Numbered from the stretch's first letter, positions 22,171 through 30,663 are shown. The stretch: DNA of 37,095 nucleotides from RGIG8700 sp964568815 (GCA_964568815.1 CAZMRY010000007.1:1-37095); one strand, 5' to 3'. The notes: generated by a model from the sequence alone, not told the origin. Numbers and translations are program-made.

Positions 22171-23974
22171 ATTTTTTATCTCCTTTTATTATTCTTGGTC
22201 TTATAAGACACTTTTTATCAAAACCGATTAAATCTTCTCTGCCTGCTTTAATCAGGGCTTTTTTAACCAGCTCGTAGTTTTCAGGGCGTTTATACTGAAG
22301 CATTGCCCTTTGCATTCTTTTTTCTTCGTATGAACGGGGAACATAAACCTCTTTCATTGTTCTTGGGTCAAGACCTGTGTAGAACATAGTTGTAGACATA
22401 GTTCCGGGGGTGGGATAAAAATCCTGTACCTGCTCAGGGGTGTAGCCTATATCTCTTAAATATTCTGCAAGCTCTATTGCATCTTTTATTGTACTTCCCG
22501 GATGGCTTGACATTAAATAAGGAACAATATACTGTTCTTTTCCAAGCTCCTTGTTTATTTCAAAATACTTTTTGCAGAATTTATCATAAACCTTTCTTGA
22601 GGGCTTACCCATATAATAAAGAACATTATCTGAAACATGCTCAGGGGCAACCTTGAGCTGACCGCTTACATGGTTTTTAATAAGCTGTTTCATAAATGAA
22701 GTGTCTTTATCATAAATAAGATAATCGTATCTTATGCCTGAACGGACAAAAACCTTTTTAACCTTAGGAATTTTAGCAAGCTTGTTTAAAAGCTCTGCAT
22801 ATTCCTTATGGTCTATTTCAAGGCTTGGACAAGCTGTTGGAAACAGACATCTTTTTCTTGCACAAGTTCCCTTTTCTTCCGCTTTTTTGCATGAGGCTTT
22901 TCTGAAATTGGCAGTAGGACCGCCAACATCGTGAATATAGCCCTTGAAATCAGGGTCCCATACCATTTTTTCAGCCTCTTTTATTATAGACTGCTGACTT
23001 CTTGATGTAACAACTGCACCCTGATGAAAGGTTAAAGCACAGAAATTACAGTTACCAAAGCACCCTCTTGAAGATGTTAAGCTGAACTTAACCTCTTTTA
23101 TGGCAGGAATACCGCCGTCTTTTTCATAAATGGGGTGATATGTTCCCATAAAGGGCAGAGAGTATGTTCTGTCAAGCTCCTTACGGGAAAGCGGTGTCAT
23201 AGGCTTGTTAACAACCACATATCTGTCGTGATGCTTTTGTGCTAAAATTTTTCCAAGATGTGCATTCTGATTGTCAGACTGTATCATAAAGCACTCTGCG
23301 TACTTCTTTTTATCTCTTTTTACTTCTTCGTAAGATGGAATTATAACAGCATCCTTCGGCGGTTCTTTTGCAACATAACAAGTTCCGTCAACAAAGGTGA
23401 TTTCAGATGCCCTGTATCCCTCGTTAAGCTTGTCTGCAATTTCAACAATCTGCTTTTCACCCATACCGTATATAACAAGGTCTGCACCTGAATCTATTGC
23501 AATGGAGTTTCGTACCTTGTCATCCCAGTAATCGTAGTGAGCAAATCTGCGAAGAGATGCCTCAATTCCGCCGATTACAACATCAATACCCTCAAATGCC
23601 TCTTTAAGCCTGTTTGTATAAACGATTGCAGGTCTGTCAGGACGAAAACCGCTTTTTCCTCCGGGGGAATAGTTATCGTCGTTTCTTTTCTTTTTTGATG
23701 CGGTGTAGTGGCACACCATCGAGTCTATATTGCCTGTTGAAACAAGAGCTGCAAGCCTCGGTCTTCCAAGACGCTTGAAATCCTCACAGCTGTGCCAGTC
23801 GGGTTGGGCAATGATACCCACGCTGTAACCGTTCGCCTCTAAAGTCCTTGCAATTATTGCATGGCCGAAGGATGAATGGTCAACATAGGCATCTGCGCTG
23901 ACTAATATAAAATCAAGCTGATTAATTCCTCTTTTTTCCATATCCTCACGGGATATGGGTAAAAAATCTTTCAT
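22079..23974 (-). CDS. YgiQ-family radical SAM protein
   Basis: About 631 residues from the ATG at 23974 (MKDFLPISREDMEKRGINQLD) with AGGAGAAA upstream. The radical SAM cluster motif CFGNCNFC is near residue 305, and the YgiQ signature segments 'VDHSSFGHAIIARTLEANGYSVGI', 'PACPSLEIDH'-type cysteines and 'QVQDFYPTPGTMSTTMFYTG' are present. Substrate unknown. The expected end is near 'GFDKKCLIRPR'; the frame then runs another 30 or so basic residues into folD, so a native stop seems to be missing. Confidence 0.9.
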   Translation of the reverse strand: MKDFLPISREDMEKRGINQLDFILVSADAYVDHSSFGHAIIARTLEANGYSVGIIAQPDWHSCEDFKRLGRPRLAALVSTGNIDSMVCHYTASKKKRNDDNYSPGGKSGFRPDRPAIVYTNRLKEAFEGIDVVIGGIEASLRRFAHYDYWDDKVRNSIAIDSGADLVIYGMGEKQIVEIADKLNEGYRASEITFVDGTCYVAKEPPKDAVIIPSYEEVKRDKKKYAECFMIQSDNQNAHLGKILAQKHHDRYVVVNKPMTPLSRKELDRTYSLPFMGTYHPIYEKDGGIPAIKEVKFSLTSSRGCFGNCNFCALTFHQGAVVTSRSQQSIIKEAEKMVWDPDFKGYIHDVGGPTANFRKASCKKAEEKGTCARKRCLFPTACPSLEIDHKEYAELLNKLAKIPKVKKVFVRSGIRYDYLIYDKDTSFMKQLIKNHVSGQLKVAPEHVSDNVLYYMGKPSRKVYDKFCKKYFEINKELGKEQYIVPYLMSSHPGSTIKDAIELAEYLRDIGYTPEQVQDFYPTPGTMSTTMFYTGLDPRTMKEVYVPRSYEEKRMQRAMLQYKRPENYELVKKALIKAGREDLIGFDKKCLIRPRIIKGDKKYGNDNRRKESIGKNKGRGKTGSSRPKGKRR

Positions 23975-23994
23975 ATCATTTCTCCTAACTTTTC

Positions 23995-24204
23995 TAATTA
24001 TAACAGCAAATAAGCTTTCAGGCAAGAACTTTCTTGTAAAAAAATGCTTNNNNNNNNNNNNNNNNNNNNNNNNNNNNNNNNNNNNNNNNNNNNNNNNNNN
24101 NNNNNNNNNNNNNNNNNNNNNNNNNNNNNNNNNNNNNNNNNNNNNNNNNTAATTATAACAGCAAATAAGCTTTCAGGCAAGAACTTTCTTGTAAAAAAAT
24201 GCTT
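23995..24204. other. Scaffold gap (100 N) with 55-nt contig-end overlap
   Basis: Ns occupy 24050-24149. The 55 nt before the gap (23995-24049) are identical to the 55 nt after it (24150-24204). A fixed-length exact overlap at both contig ends is the mark of a de Bruijn assembly joined by a standard 100-N spacer. Removing the Ns and one copy probably restores the true sequence, leaving a short spacer between the YgiQ-type gene and the rplU promoter. Confidence 0.85.
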
Positions 24205-24231
24205 GACAACCCCTTAAAGTTGTGATATTAT
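24203..24231 (+). promoter_or_regulatory. Promoter of the rplU-rpmA operon
   Basis: TTGACA (24203-24208) and TATTAT (24226-24231) with 17-nt spacing and a TGA extended -10 (24223-24225). The first two bases of the -35 box lie in the 55-nt duplicated contig end. Confidence 0.82.
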
Positions 24232-24313
24232 ATCACGGTAACCGCTCAAGAATGGTTTGCAAGTCCCGTTTGGGCACCTGGTCTTGGCGAGTCTTAATTT
24301 AGGAGGTGACACC
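24232..24313 (+). ncRNA. L21-type ribosomal protein leader
   Basis: The 5' region of rplU is unusually rich in pairing: CGCTCAAGA (24243-24251) can pair with TCTTGGCG (24282-24289), GGT (24254-24256) with ACC (24276-24278), and CCC-GTTT-GGG forms the inner hairpin near 24265-24274. Firmicutes rplU genes often have a conserved L21 leader that binds a product of the operon and represses it. The position and shape fit; I cannot align it to the family model here. AGGAGGTG (24301-24308) follows. Confidence 0.6.
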
Positions 24314-24616
24314 ATGTACGCTATTATCGTAACAGGTGGAAAACAGTACAAAGTTAGCGAAGGCGACGTTCTTTACATCGAAAAGAAAGATGCTAAAGAA
24401 GGCGAAACTGTTAAATTTGAAGAAGTTTTAGCAGTATCTGACAACGGCAATCTTACAGTTAATCCACAGGGCGCTTCTGTTGATGCAACAGTTGAAGCTC
24501 ACGGTAAGGACAAGAAGATCATTGTTTACAAGTATAAGCCTAAAAAGGGTTATCACAAAAAACAGGGTCACAGACAGCCTTACACAAAGGTTAAAATCGA
24601 AAAAATCAATCTTTAA
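24314..24616 (+). CDS. rplU: Large ribosomal subunit protein bL21
   Basis: 100 residues from the ATG at 24314 (MYAIIVTGGKQYKVSEGD), AGGAGGTG upstream; the frame is open further up but only through the leader. All L21 features are present, including the C-terminal KKGYHKKQGHRQPYTKVKI. Followed directly by rpmA with only 41 nt between; the cysteine protease gene prp (ysxB) usually found here in Firmicutes is absent. Confidence 0.97.
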   Translation: MYAIIVTGGKQYKVSEGDVLYIEKKDAKEGETVKFEEVLAVSDNGNLTVNPQGASVDATVEAHGKDKKIIVYKYKPKKGYHKKQGHRQPYTKVKIEKINL

Positions 24617-24657
24617 TTTTAAAGATAAAAATTGCATAAAATCGGAGGTGCAAATTA

Positions 24658-24915
24658 ATGGCTCATAAGAAGGGTGTCGGCAGTACTAAAAACGGCAGAG
24701 ATTCCGAATCCAAACGACTTGGTGTGAAGAAGGCTGACGGTCAGAAGGTTCTTGCCGGAAACATTTTAGTTAGACAAAGAGGTACAAAAATCCATCCAGG
24801 TCTTAACGTTAAAAAAGGCGGAGATGATACCTTATTTGCTTTAGTTAACGGTGTTGTAAAATTCGAAAGAAAAGACAAGACAAGAAAGCAAGTTAGTGTT
24901 TACACTGCAGAATAA
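24658..24915 (+). CDS. rpmA: Large ribosomal subunit protein bL27
   Basis: 85 residues starting MAHKKGVGSTKNGRDS, with GGAGGTG upstream. Most Firmicutes L27 proteins start with a hydrophobic extension (MLKLNLQxFA type) cut off by Prp. Here the protein starts directly at the mature end, with residues that reach the peptidyl transferase centre. This matches the absence of prp in the operon. Confidence 0.97.
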   Translation: MAHKKGVGSTKNGRDSESKRLGVKKADGQKVLAGNILVRQRGTKIHPGLNVKKGGDDTLFALVNGVVKFERKDKTRKQVSVYTAE

Positions 24916-24926
24916 TTTATACATTA

Positions 24927-24955
24927 AAGCCGATAATAAGTTTATCGGCTTTTTG
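24927..24955 (+). terminator. Terminator of rplU-rpmA
   Basis: A 10-bp stem AAGCCGATAA (24927-24936) and TTATCGGCTT (24942-24951) with a 5-nt loop, then a T-run. It separates the ribosomal protein genes from obg. Confidence 0.88.
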
Positions 24956-24958
24956 TTT

Positions 24959-25174
24959 TGATAAAACGGCGGAGCCTGTTTTATCAAACTGAACTTGCAA
25001 CGCAGGTTCAACTTAACTGCAAGCTTGCTTGCAACTTCACTGTGAGAGAAAGGAACAACTTCACTTTTGCGTAGCAAAAACTTAACTTAGTTATGTGAAG
25101 TTTGCAATAAAAATTGCAAGTGAAGTTATCTTCGATAGTGAAGTTACTGCGTAGTGAAGTTTTGCTGAAAGCAA
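24959..25174. repeat. GTGAAGTT linker-hairpin array 2 (rpmA-obg gap)
   Basis: Starts with a hairpin GATAAAAC/GTTTTATC (24959-24984). GTGAAGTT then occurs on minus near 25033 and 25048 and on plus at 25095, 25120, 25138 and 25154, with variable self-complementary inserts between (TTGCAA...TTGCAA, ATCttcGAT, TTGCtgaaaGCAA). The block 25116-25145 is the exact reverse complement of 2017-2046. The array ends just before the obg ribosome binding site. Confidence 0.75.
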
Positions 25175-25193
25175 AGATAACAAGGAGGAAGAA

Positions 25194-26462
25194 ATGTTTA
25201 CAGATAAAGCGAAAATACACATAAAGGCAGGCAAGGGCGGAGACGGAAGTATGTCTTTTCACCGTGAAAAATATGTTGCATCAGGCGGTCCTGACGGCGG
25301 TGACGGCGGAAACGGCGGCAGCATTTATTTGGTTGCAGATAATAATATTTCTACTCTCCTTGAATTCAAGTACAAGAAAAAATTTGTTGCACCAAACGGT
25401 GCTGATGGCTCTGCTATGCGTTGCAAAGGCAAAAGCGGAGAAGATTTATACATTAAAGTTCCGATGGGAACAGTTGTTAAAAGAGAGGGCAGAGTTATTG
25501 CCGACCTAAGAGAAAAGGGCGACGAATTTTTAGCCGCAAAAGGCGGCAGCGGCGGTTGGGGAAACTGTCATTTTGCAACTGCTACAAGACAAGCACCTAA
25601 GTTTGCAAAGCTTGGTCTTGAGGGCGAAGAAAAGGATTTGGAGCTTGAAATAAGACTTCTTGCAGATGTTGGTCTTATTGGTTTCCCGAATGTTGGTAAA
25701 TCAACACTTCTGTCAGTAATTTCTGACGCAAAGCCTAAAATCGCAAACTACCATTTTACAACCTTAATTCCAAACCTTGGTGTTGTTAATGCAGGGGAAC
25801 ATTCCTTTGTTGCGGCAGATATTCCGGGTCTTATTGAGGGTGCAAGCGAAGGAGTTGGTCTTGGCCACGAGTTTTTAAGACACATTGAAAGAACAAGACT
25901 TTTAATTCATGTTGTTGATGTTTCAGGTATAGAGGGCAGAAATCCAATTGAAGACTACGAAATAATCAACAAGGAGCTTAAAAACTACACAACTGACCTT
26001 TCAGACAGACCGCAGATTGTTGCGGCGAACAAAACAGATATTATAACAAATCCAGAAAGCTATGAAGAATTCAAAAAGTATCTTGAAGAAAAAGAAATCA
26101 AGCTTTTTGAAATCTCTGCGGCAACTGCTACAGGTGTCCGTGAGCTTGTTATGTATGCAGATTCTGTTCTTCAGACAATCCCAATGCCTGAAATTGTTAT
26201 TGAGGGAGAAGAACAAATCGAGGTTTATAAATTTGAAAATGAGGACGAATTTACTGTCAGAAACGACAACGGTGTTTATGTTGTTGAAGGACCTTATGTG
26301 CCAAAGCTTATTGGCTCTATCAACTTTGAGGACTATGAATCTTTAAGCTATTTCCAGGATATGCTCCGTAAAAAGGGTATTATCAAGGCGTTAGAAGAAA
26401 AAGGCATCAACGAGGGCGACATCGTTCGTATGCTTGACATTGAATTTGAGTTTATATACTGA
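25194..26462 (+). CDS. obg: Obg GTPase (ribosome assembly)
   Basis: 422 residues with AAGGAGG upstream. The glycine-rich Obg fold (residues 1-158: KAGKGGDGSMSFHREKYV, GGPDGGDGGNGG) leads into the G domain with G1 GFPNVGKST (163-171), G3 DIPGLIEGA (209-217) and G4 NKTD (about 282). A C-terminal OCT domain (from about 345) is present as in other Firmicutes. Involved in 50S maturation and stress and sporulation control. The stop overlaps the next start by one base (TGATG). Confidence 0.97.
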   Translation: MFTDKAKIHIKAGKGGDGSMSFHREKYVASGGPDGGDGGNGGSIYLVADNNISTLLEFKYKKKFVAPNGADGSAMRCKGKSGEDLYIKVPMGTVVKREGRVIADLREKGDEFLAAKGGSGGWGNCHFATATRQAPKFAKLGLEGEEKDLELEIRLLADVGLIGFPNVGKSTLLSVISDAKPKIANYHFTTLIPNLGVVNAGEHSFVAADIPGLIEGASEGVGLGHEFLRHIERTRLLIHVVDVSGIEGRNPIEDYEIINKELKNYTTDLSDRPQIVAANKTDIITNPESYEEFKKYLEEKEIKLFEISAATATGVRELVMYADSVLQTIPMPEIVIEGEEQIEVYKFENEDEFTVRNDNGVYVVEGPYVPKLIGSINFEDYESLSYFQDMLRKKGIIKALEEKGINEGDIVRMLDIEFEFIY

Positions 26463-27607
26463 TGAAAATCGGAATTTTCGGGGGAACATTCAACCCCATA
26501 CACAAGGGACATACATTTACTGCACAAAAGATTGTTGAAAACGGTCTTGCAGATAAAATACTGTTTATGGTTACTGCAAACCCTCCCCATAAGGTTTATG
26601 TGGATACAGACGCAGACCATAGATTTAATATGACAAAGGCGGCACTTGACGGCGACCGTCTTGTTGCCTGTGATTTTGAAATAAAAAAAGGCGGAAAAAG
26701 CTATACATACGAAACTCTTACAGCTATGAAAAAAATGTATCCTGATGATGAAATTTTCTTTATAATGGGTGCAGATATGTTTATGAATTTGCCTTTCTGG
26801 TATGAGTCAGAAAAGCTGAAAAGAGAATTTTCTTTTATTCTTGCAGACAGAAGTGATGCTTTTGACAATCCTGTATTTAAGGAATTTGCTGAAAAACAGA
26901 TGAAAGAAATGAATGTAAAAATTCTGCCTGTCAAAACTCCTGATATTTCTTCAACGGATATCCGTGAAAGAATAAGGACAGGTCTTGATATTAAAGATAT
27001 GGTGGATGAAAAGGTGGAAAAATATATCATTGAAAATAAACTGTATAAGCAGACTGCAGCTGATGAAATAATAATTAACACCATTAAAGAAAAGCTTTCA
27101 GAAAAACGCTTTAAGCATTGTGAAAATGTGGCAAAAGAGGCGGTAAAGCTTGCAAAAATTTATGGTGCAGACGAAAAAAAGGCATACCTTGCAGGCTATG
27201 CCCATGATGCGGCAAAGGAGCTTACTTTAGAGCAGATGAATGAGCTTACACTTCACCTTGACCTTGACGACCATATCCGTTCATCAAAGGCACTTCTTCA
27301 TGCTTTAGCAGGTGCTTGCTGGCTGAAAAAGACCTTTAACATTGACGAAGATGTTTATAATGCCTGCTTTTATCACACAATGGGCAGACCTGATATGTCA
27401 CTTCTTGAAAAGGTAGTTTTTGTGGCAGACTTTATTGAGCCGGGCAGAAACTTTGAGGGAATTGATGAAATCAGAAGCCTTGCATATAAAGATATTGACG
27501 TCTCAATTGTAAAGGAAATTGATTCAACTCTTGAATTTTTAATGAGAAATAACAAAAAAATATATTATAAAACAGTTCTTACAAGAAATTTTTACCTCAA
27601 ACAGTAG
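26462..27607 (+). CDS. nadD: NadD-YqeK fusion: nicotinate mononucleotide adenylyltransferase plus HD hydrolase
   Basis: 381 residues, two enzymes in one chain. Residues 1-195 are NadD: GGTFNPIHKGH (7-17) and ISSTDIRERI (162-171), making nicotinate adenine dinucleotide. Residues 200-381 are a YqeK-type HD domain: H219 in RFKHCENV, H248-D249 in GYAHDAAKEL and a later D323 in VFVADFIEP; YqeK proteins hydrolyse diadenosine tetraphosphate. In Bacillus these are neighbouring separate genes. Here a short linker (LYKQTAADE) joins them with no stop. Confidence 0.93.
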   Translation: MKIGIFGGTFNPIHKGHTFTAQKIVENGLADKILFMVTANPPHKVYVDTDADHRFNMTKAALDGDRLVACDFEIKKGGKSYTYETLTAMKKMYPDDEIFFIMGADMFMNLPFWYESEKLKREFSFILADRSDAFDNPVFKEFAEKQMKEMNVKILPVKTPDISSTDIRERIRTGLDIKDMVDEKVEKYIIENKLYKQTAADEIIINTIKEKLSEKRFKHCENVAKEAVKLAKIYGADEKKAYLAGYAHDAAKELTLEQMNELTLHLDLDDHIRSSKALLHALAGACWLKKTFNIDEDVYNACFYHTMGRPDMSLLEKVVFVADFIEPGRNFEGIDEIRSLAYKDIDVSIVKEIDSTLEFLMRNNKKIYYKTVLTRNFYLKQ

Positions 27608-27633
27608 ATTTTTTGAGGAGAATGTGGTATAAT
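27605..27633 (+). promoter_or_regulatory. Extended -10 promoter upstream of rsfS
   Basis: TGGTATAAT gives an extended -10 with TATAAT at 27628-27633. The -35 region (27605-27610) is poor, as allowed by an extended -10. It would drive rsfS and leuS independently of obg. Confidence 0.5.
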
Positions 27634-27652
27634 GACAAGTTGAAAGAAAAGA

Positions 27653-27735
27653 GAGATTAAAGCCTTGCGGCTTTAGAGATATTGCTTTGCAGAGATATTG
27701 TGCACAGCACAAAGATATTGCCTTACGGCAGAGAA
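27653..27735 (+). repeat. GAGATAT linker-hairpin array (nadD-rsfS gap)
   Basis: GAGAT-type linkers at 27653, 27676, 27692 and 27712 alternate with different hairpins: TAAAGCCttgcGGCTTTA, TTGCtttGCA, TTGTGCacaGCACAA and TTGCCttacGGCA. The array sits in the message leader between the candidate promoter and the rsfS ribosome binding site. It has the same design as the GTGAAGTT arrays but a different linker. Confidence 0.72.
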
Positions 27736-27752
27736 ACAGAAAGGGGTTTTTT

Positions 27753-28112
27753 ATGGAACCGATTAAAATGGCGGAAATAGCTGTTAAAGCCCTTGACAGT
27801 AAAAAAGCGTCAGATATTAAAGCAATCAGAATTGAAGATTTAACAACTATTGCAGACTATTTTGTTATTGCATCTGCATCATCAACAACTCAGCTCAAGG
27901 CTTTGGCTGACGAGGTTGAGTATGAGCTTGAAAAGCAGGGCGTAAGTTGTCACCACAGAGAGGGTATGCAGTCTCAGGAATGGATTCTTATTGACTACGG
28001 TGATATTGTTGTTCATATTTTCATCAAGGATTCAAGAGCATTTTATAACCTTGACAAAATGTGGAGCGACGGTACAGAAATAGATATCTCAGAGTGGATT
28101 GTAAAAGAATAA
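27753..28112 (+). CDS. rsfS: Ribosomal silencing factor RsfS
   Basis: 119 residues from the ATG at 27753 (MEPIKMAEIAVKALDSKKA) with AAAGGGG upstream; the frame extends back through the hairpin array, which I exclude. Family features: DYFVIASASSTTQLKALADEV, 'EGMQSQEWILIDYGDIVVHIF' and 'FYNLDKMWSDG'. RsfS binds L14 and blocks subunit joining when nutrients are scarce. In the common nadD-yqeK-rsfS-leuS neighbourhood of Firmicutes. Confidence 0.95.
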   Translation: MEPIKMAEIAVKALDSKKASDIKAIRIEDLTTIADYFVIASASSTTQLKALADEVEYELEKQGVSCHHREGMQSQEWILIDYGDIVVHIFIKDSRAFYNLDKMWSDGTEIDISEWIVKE

Positions 28113-28113
28113 A

Positions 28114-28138
28114 TGTAGGGGCGATTCAGGAATCGCCC
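28114..28138 (+). repeat. TGTAGGG hairpin repeat, copy 2 (rsfS-leuS gap)
   Basis: TGTAGG followed by a perfect stem GGGCGATTC (28119-28127) and GAATCGCCC (28130-28138) with a 2-nt loop, ending directly at the leuS ribosome binding site GGAGGTAAGG. The stem sequence differs from the copy at 2130-2158 while pairing is kept. Confidence 0.65.
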
Positions 28139-28154
28139 GATGGAGGTAAGGAAA

Positions 28155-30566
28155 ATGGATTATAATTTTCAGGAAATAGAAAAGAAATGGCAAAAATACT
28201 GGGACGAAAACGAAACCTTTAAATGCGGTACAGATTTCTCAAAGCCTAAATTTTACGGACTTGTTGAATTCCCGTATCCATCAGGTCACGGTCTTCATGT
28301 AGGACACCCAAGAAGCTACACAGCGCTTGACATTGTTGCAAGAAAAAAGAGAATGGACGGTTACAATGTTCTTTATCCTATGGGCTGGGATGCTTTCGGT
28401 CTTCCAACAGAAAACTTTGCTATTAAAAATAAAATCCATCCAAGAATTGTAACAGAAAACAATGTTGCAAACTTCAAAAGACAGTTAAAGAGCATTGGTT
28501 TCTCTTTTGATTGGTCAAAAGAGGTTAACACAACTGACCCGAACTATTTTAAGTGGACACAGTGGATTTTCTTAAAGCTTTTTGAAAAAGGTCTTGCATA
28601 TAAAACAGAAATGCCTGTCAACTGGTGCACAAGCTGTAAGGTTGGCCTTGCAAACGAAGAGGTTGTAAACGGTGTTTGCGAAAGATGCGGCGGCGAGGTT
28701 GTACAGAAATTAAGAAGTCAGTGGATGCTTAAAATCACAGAGTATGCAGAAAGACTTATTGACGATTTAGACGACCTTGATTATATCGAAAAAGTAAAAA
28801 TCCAGCAGAAAAACTGGATTGGCAGAAGTGAGGGTGCAGAGGTTGACTTCACTCTTACCTGCGGTGAGAAATTAAGAGTTTACACCACAAGATGCGACAC
28901 TCTCTACGGTGCTACATATATGGTTATTTCACCTGAGCACCCATACATTGAAAAGTTCGCAGAGTTAATTGAAAATATTGACGAAATCAAGGCTTATCAG
29001 GCTGAGGCGGCTCACAAATCAGAGTTTGAAAGAACAGAGCTTGCAAAGGAAAAGACAGGCGTTGAAATCAAGGGCATAAGAGCAATTAATCCTATTACAG
29101 GCAAGGAAATTCCTGTATTTATCTCAGACTATGTATTAATGACATACGGAACAGGTGCAATTATGGCAGTTCCTGCTCACGATACAAGAGACTGGGAATT
29201 TGCAAAGAAATTTAATCTTCCAATCATTCAGGTTGTTGCAGGTGATGATGTTGACCTTGATAAAGAAGCATACACAGATGTTGCAGAGGGAACACTCATT
29301 AATTCAGACATTTTAAACGGTCTTTCTGTTAAAGATGCTATCGCAAAAATGATTGCACACCTTGAAGAAAAGGGAATAGGCAAAAAGAAGGTTAACTACA
29401 AGCTTCGTGACTGGGTATTCTCAAGACAGAGATACTGGGGCGAACCAATTCCCCTTGTTAAGTGTGAAAAGTGCGGATATGTAGCACTTCCTGAAGACCA
29501 GCTCCCGTTAACACTTCCTGATGTTGAAAGCTACGAGCCAACAGATGACGGAAAATCTCCTCTTGCAAATATAAGAGAATGGGTTGAAACAACCTGTCCT
29601 TGTTGCGGAGGAAAGGCTGAAAGAGAAACAGACACAATGCCACAGTGGGCAGGCTCATCATGGTATTTCTTAAGATATATCGACCCAACCAACAACGATG
29701 CCATAGCATCTAAAGAGCTTCTTGATTACTGGCTCCCTGTTGACTGGTACAATGGCGGTATGGAGCATACAACACTCCATCTCCTTTATTCAAGATTTTG
29801 GCATAAGTTCCTTTATGACATCGGCGTAGTTTCAACAAAAGAGCCATACGCAAAGAGAACAAGCCACGGTATGATTCTTGGTGAAAACGGCGAAAAGATG
29901 TCAAAATCAAGAGGAAATGTCGTAAATCCTGACGATATCGTAAACAATTACGGTGCAGATACATTCAGAACATACGAAATGTTCATCGGTGCATTTGATG
30001 TTGCAACACCTTGGTCAGAACAGGGCGTTAAAGGTTGCTACAACTTTATGAAGAGAGTATGGGGACTTCTCGACATCTTAACAGATGAAGAAAATATCAC
30101 AGCAGATATGGAAATCCCTGTAAACAAGGCAATCAAAAAGGTTTCAGACGATATTGAAAAGATGAAATTCAATACCGCAATCGCAACACTTATGGCACTT
30201 ATAAATGACTTCTATAAGAAAAAAGCAGTTTCAAAAGGCGAGCTTAAAGCATTCTTACAGCTTCTTAATCCAACTGCTCCACATATCACAGAAGAAATGT
30301 GGCAGGCAGCAGGCTTTGAAAAGACAATTGCAGAAACACCTTGGCCATCATACGATGAATCAAAAACAGTAGACGCAACAGTTGAAGTAGTTCTTCAGAT
30401 TAACGGTAAAATCAGAGATAAGCTCCAGCTCCCACAGGGACTCTCAAAAGAAGAGCTTGAAAAGTTCGCATTCGAGAGCGAAAAGATAAAAGCACTTACA
30501 GAAGGTAAGCAAATCATAAAGATAATAGTAGTACCAAACAAACTCGTAAACGTAGTTGTTAAATAA
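28155..30566 (+). CDS. leuS: Leucyl-tRNA synthetase
   Basis: 803 residues from the ATG at 28155 (MDYNFQEIEKKWQKYWDE), with GGAGGTAAGG upstream; an ATG 5 codons earlier overlaps that site. Class I signatures HVGH (48-51) and KMSKS (near 581), a zinc-type cluster WCTSCKVGLANEE...CERCG, the editing domain in the middle ('TYGTGAIMAVPAHDTRDWEFA') and the C-terminal anticodon-binding region. It charges tRNA-Leu. Followed by a strong terminator. Confidence 0.98.
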   Translation: MDYNFQEIEKKWQKYWDENETFKCGTDFSKPKFYGLVEFPYPSGHGLHVGHPRSYTALDIVARKKRMDGYNVLYPMGWDAFGLPTENFAIKNKIHPRIVTENNVANFKRQLKSIGFSFDWSKEVNTTDPNYFKWTQWIFLKLFEKGLAYKTEMPVNWCTSCKVGLANEEVVNGVCERCGGEVVQKLRSQWMLKITEYAERLIDDLDDLDYIEKVKIQQKNWIGRSEGAEVDFTLTCGEKLRVYTTRCDTLYGATYMVISPEHPYIEKFAELIENIDEIKAYQAEAAHKSEFERTELAKEKTGVEIKGIRAINPITGKEIPVFISDYVLMTYGTGAIMAVPAHDTRDWEFAKKFNLPIIQVVAGDDVDLDKEAYTDVAEGTLINSDILNGLSVKDAIAKMIAHLEEKGIGKKKVNYKLRDWVFSRQRYWGEPIPLVKCEKCGYVALPEDQLPLTLPDVESYEPTDDGKSPLANIREWVETTCPCCGGKAERETDTMPQWAGSSWYFLRYIDPTNNDAIASKELLDYWLPVDWYNGGMEHTTLHLLYSRFWHKFLYDIGVVSTKEPYAKRTSHGMILGENGEKMSKSRGNVVNPDDIVNNYGADTFRTYEMFIGAFDVATPWSEQGVKGCYNFMKRVWGLLDILTDEENITADMEIPVNKAIKKVSDDIEKMKFNTAIATLMALINDFYKKKAVSKGELKAFLQLLNPTAPHITEEMWQAAGFEKTIAETPWPSYDESKTVDATVEVVLQINGKIRDKLQLPQGLSKEELEKFAFESEKIKALTEGKQIIKIIVVPNKLVNVVVK

Positions 30567-30580
30567 AATCGGGTTACACC

Positions 30581-30611
30581 ACAAGCACGCAGAAATGCGT
30601 GCTTGTTTTTT
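30581..30611 (+). terminator. Terminator of leuS
   Basis: An 11-bp stem ACAAGCACGCA (30581-30591) and TGCGTGCTTGT (30596-30606) capped by a GAAA tetraloop and followed by T's. Confidence 0.9.
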
Positions 30612-30638
30612 GATAAAGGCAACCGCTCGTGTACACAT

Positions 30639-30663
30639 TGTAGGGCAGGGGCTTGCTCCTGCC
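30639..30663 (+). repeat. TGTAGGG hairpin repeat, copy 3
   Basis: TGTAGG leads into GGCAGG (30644-30649) pairing with CCTGCC (30658-30663) around a short loop that also pairs GC/GC. Third hairpin of this type in the window, at the start of the repeat-filled 30612-31058 spacer. I see no gene in that spacer. Confidence 0.6.

Noticed and set aside
23955..24180. ORFs spanning the N run
   Set aside because: Their translation is mostly unknown residues from the padding; they are artefacts of the gap.
25264..25509. Plus-frame ORF inside obg
   Set aside because: Shadow of the glycine-rich Obg coding sequence, with no start signal of its own.
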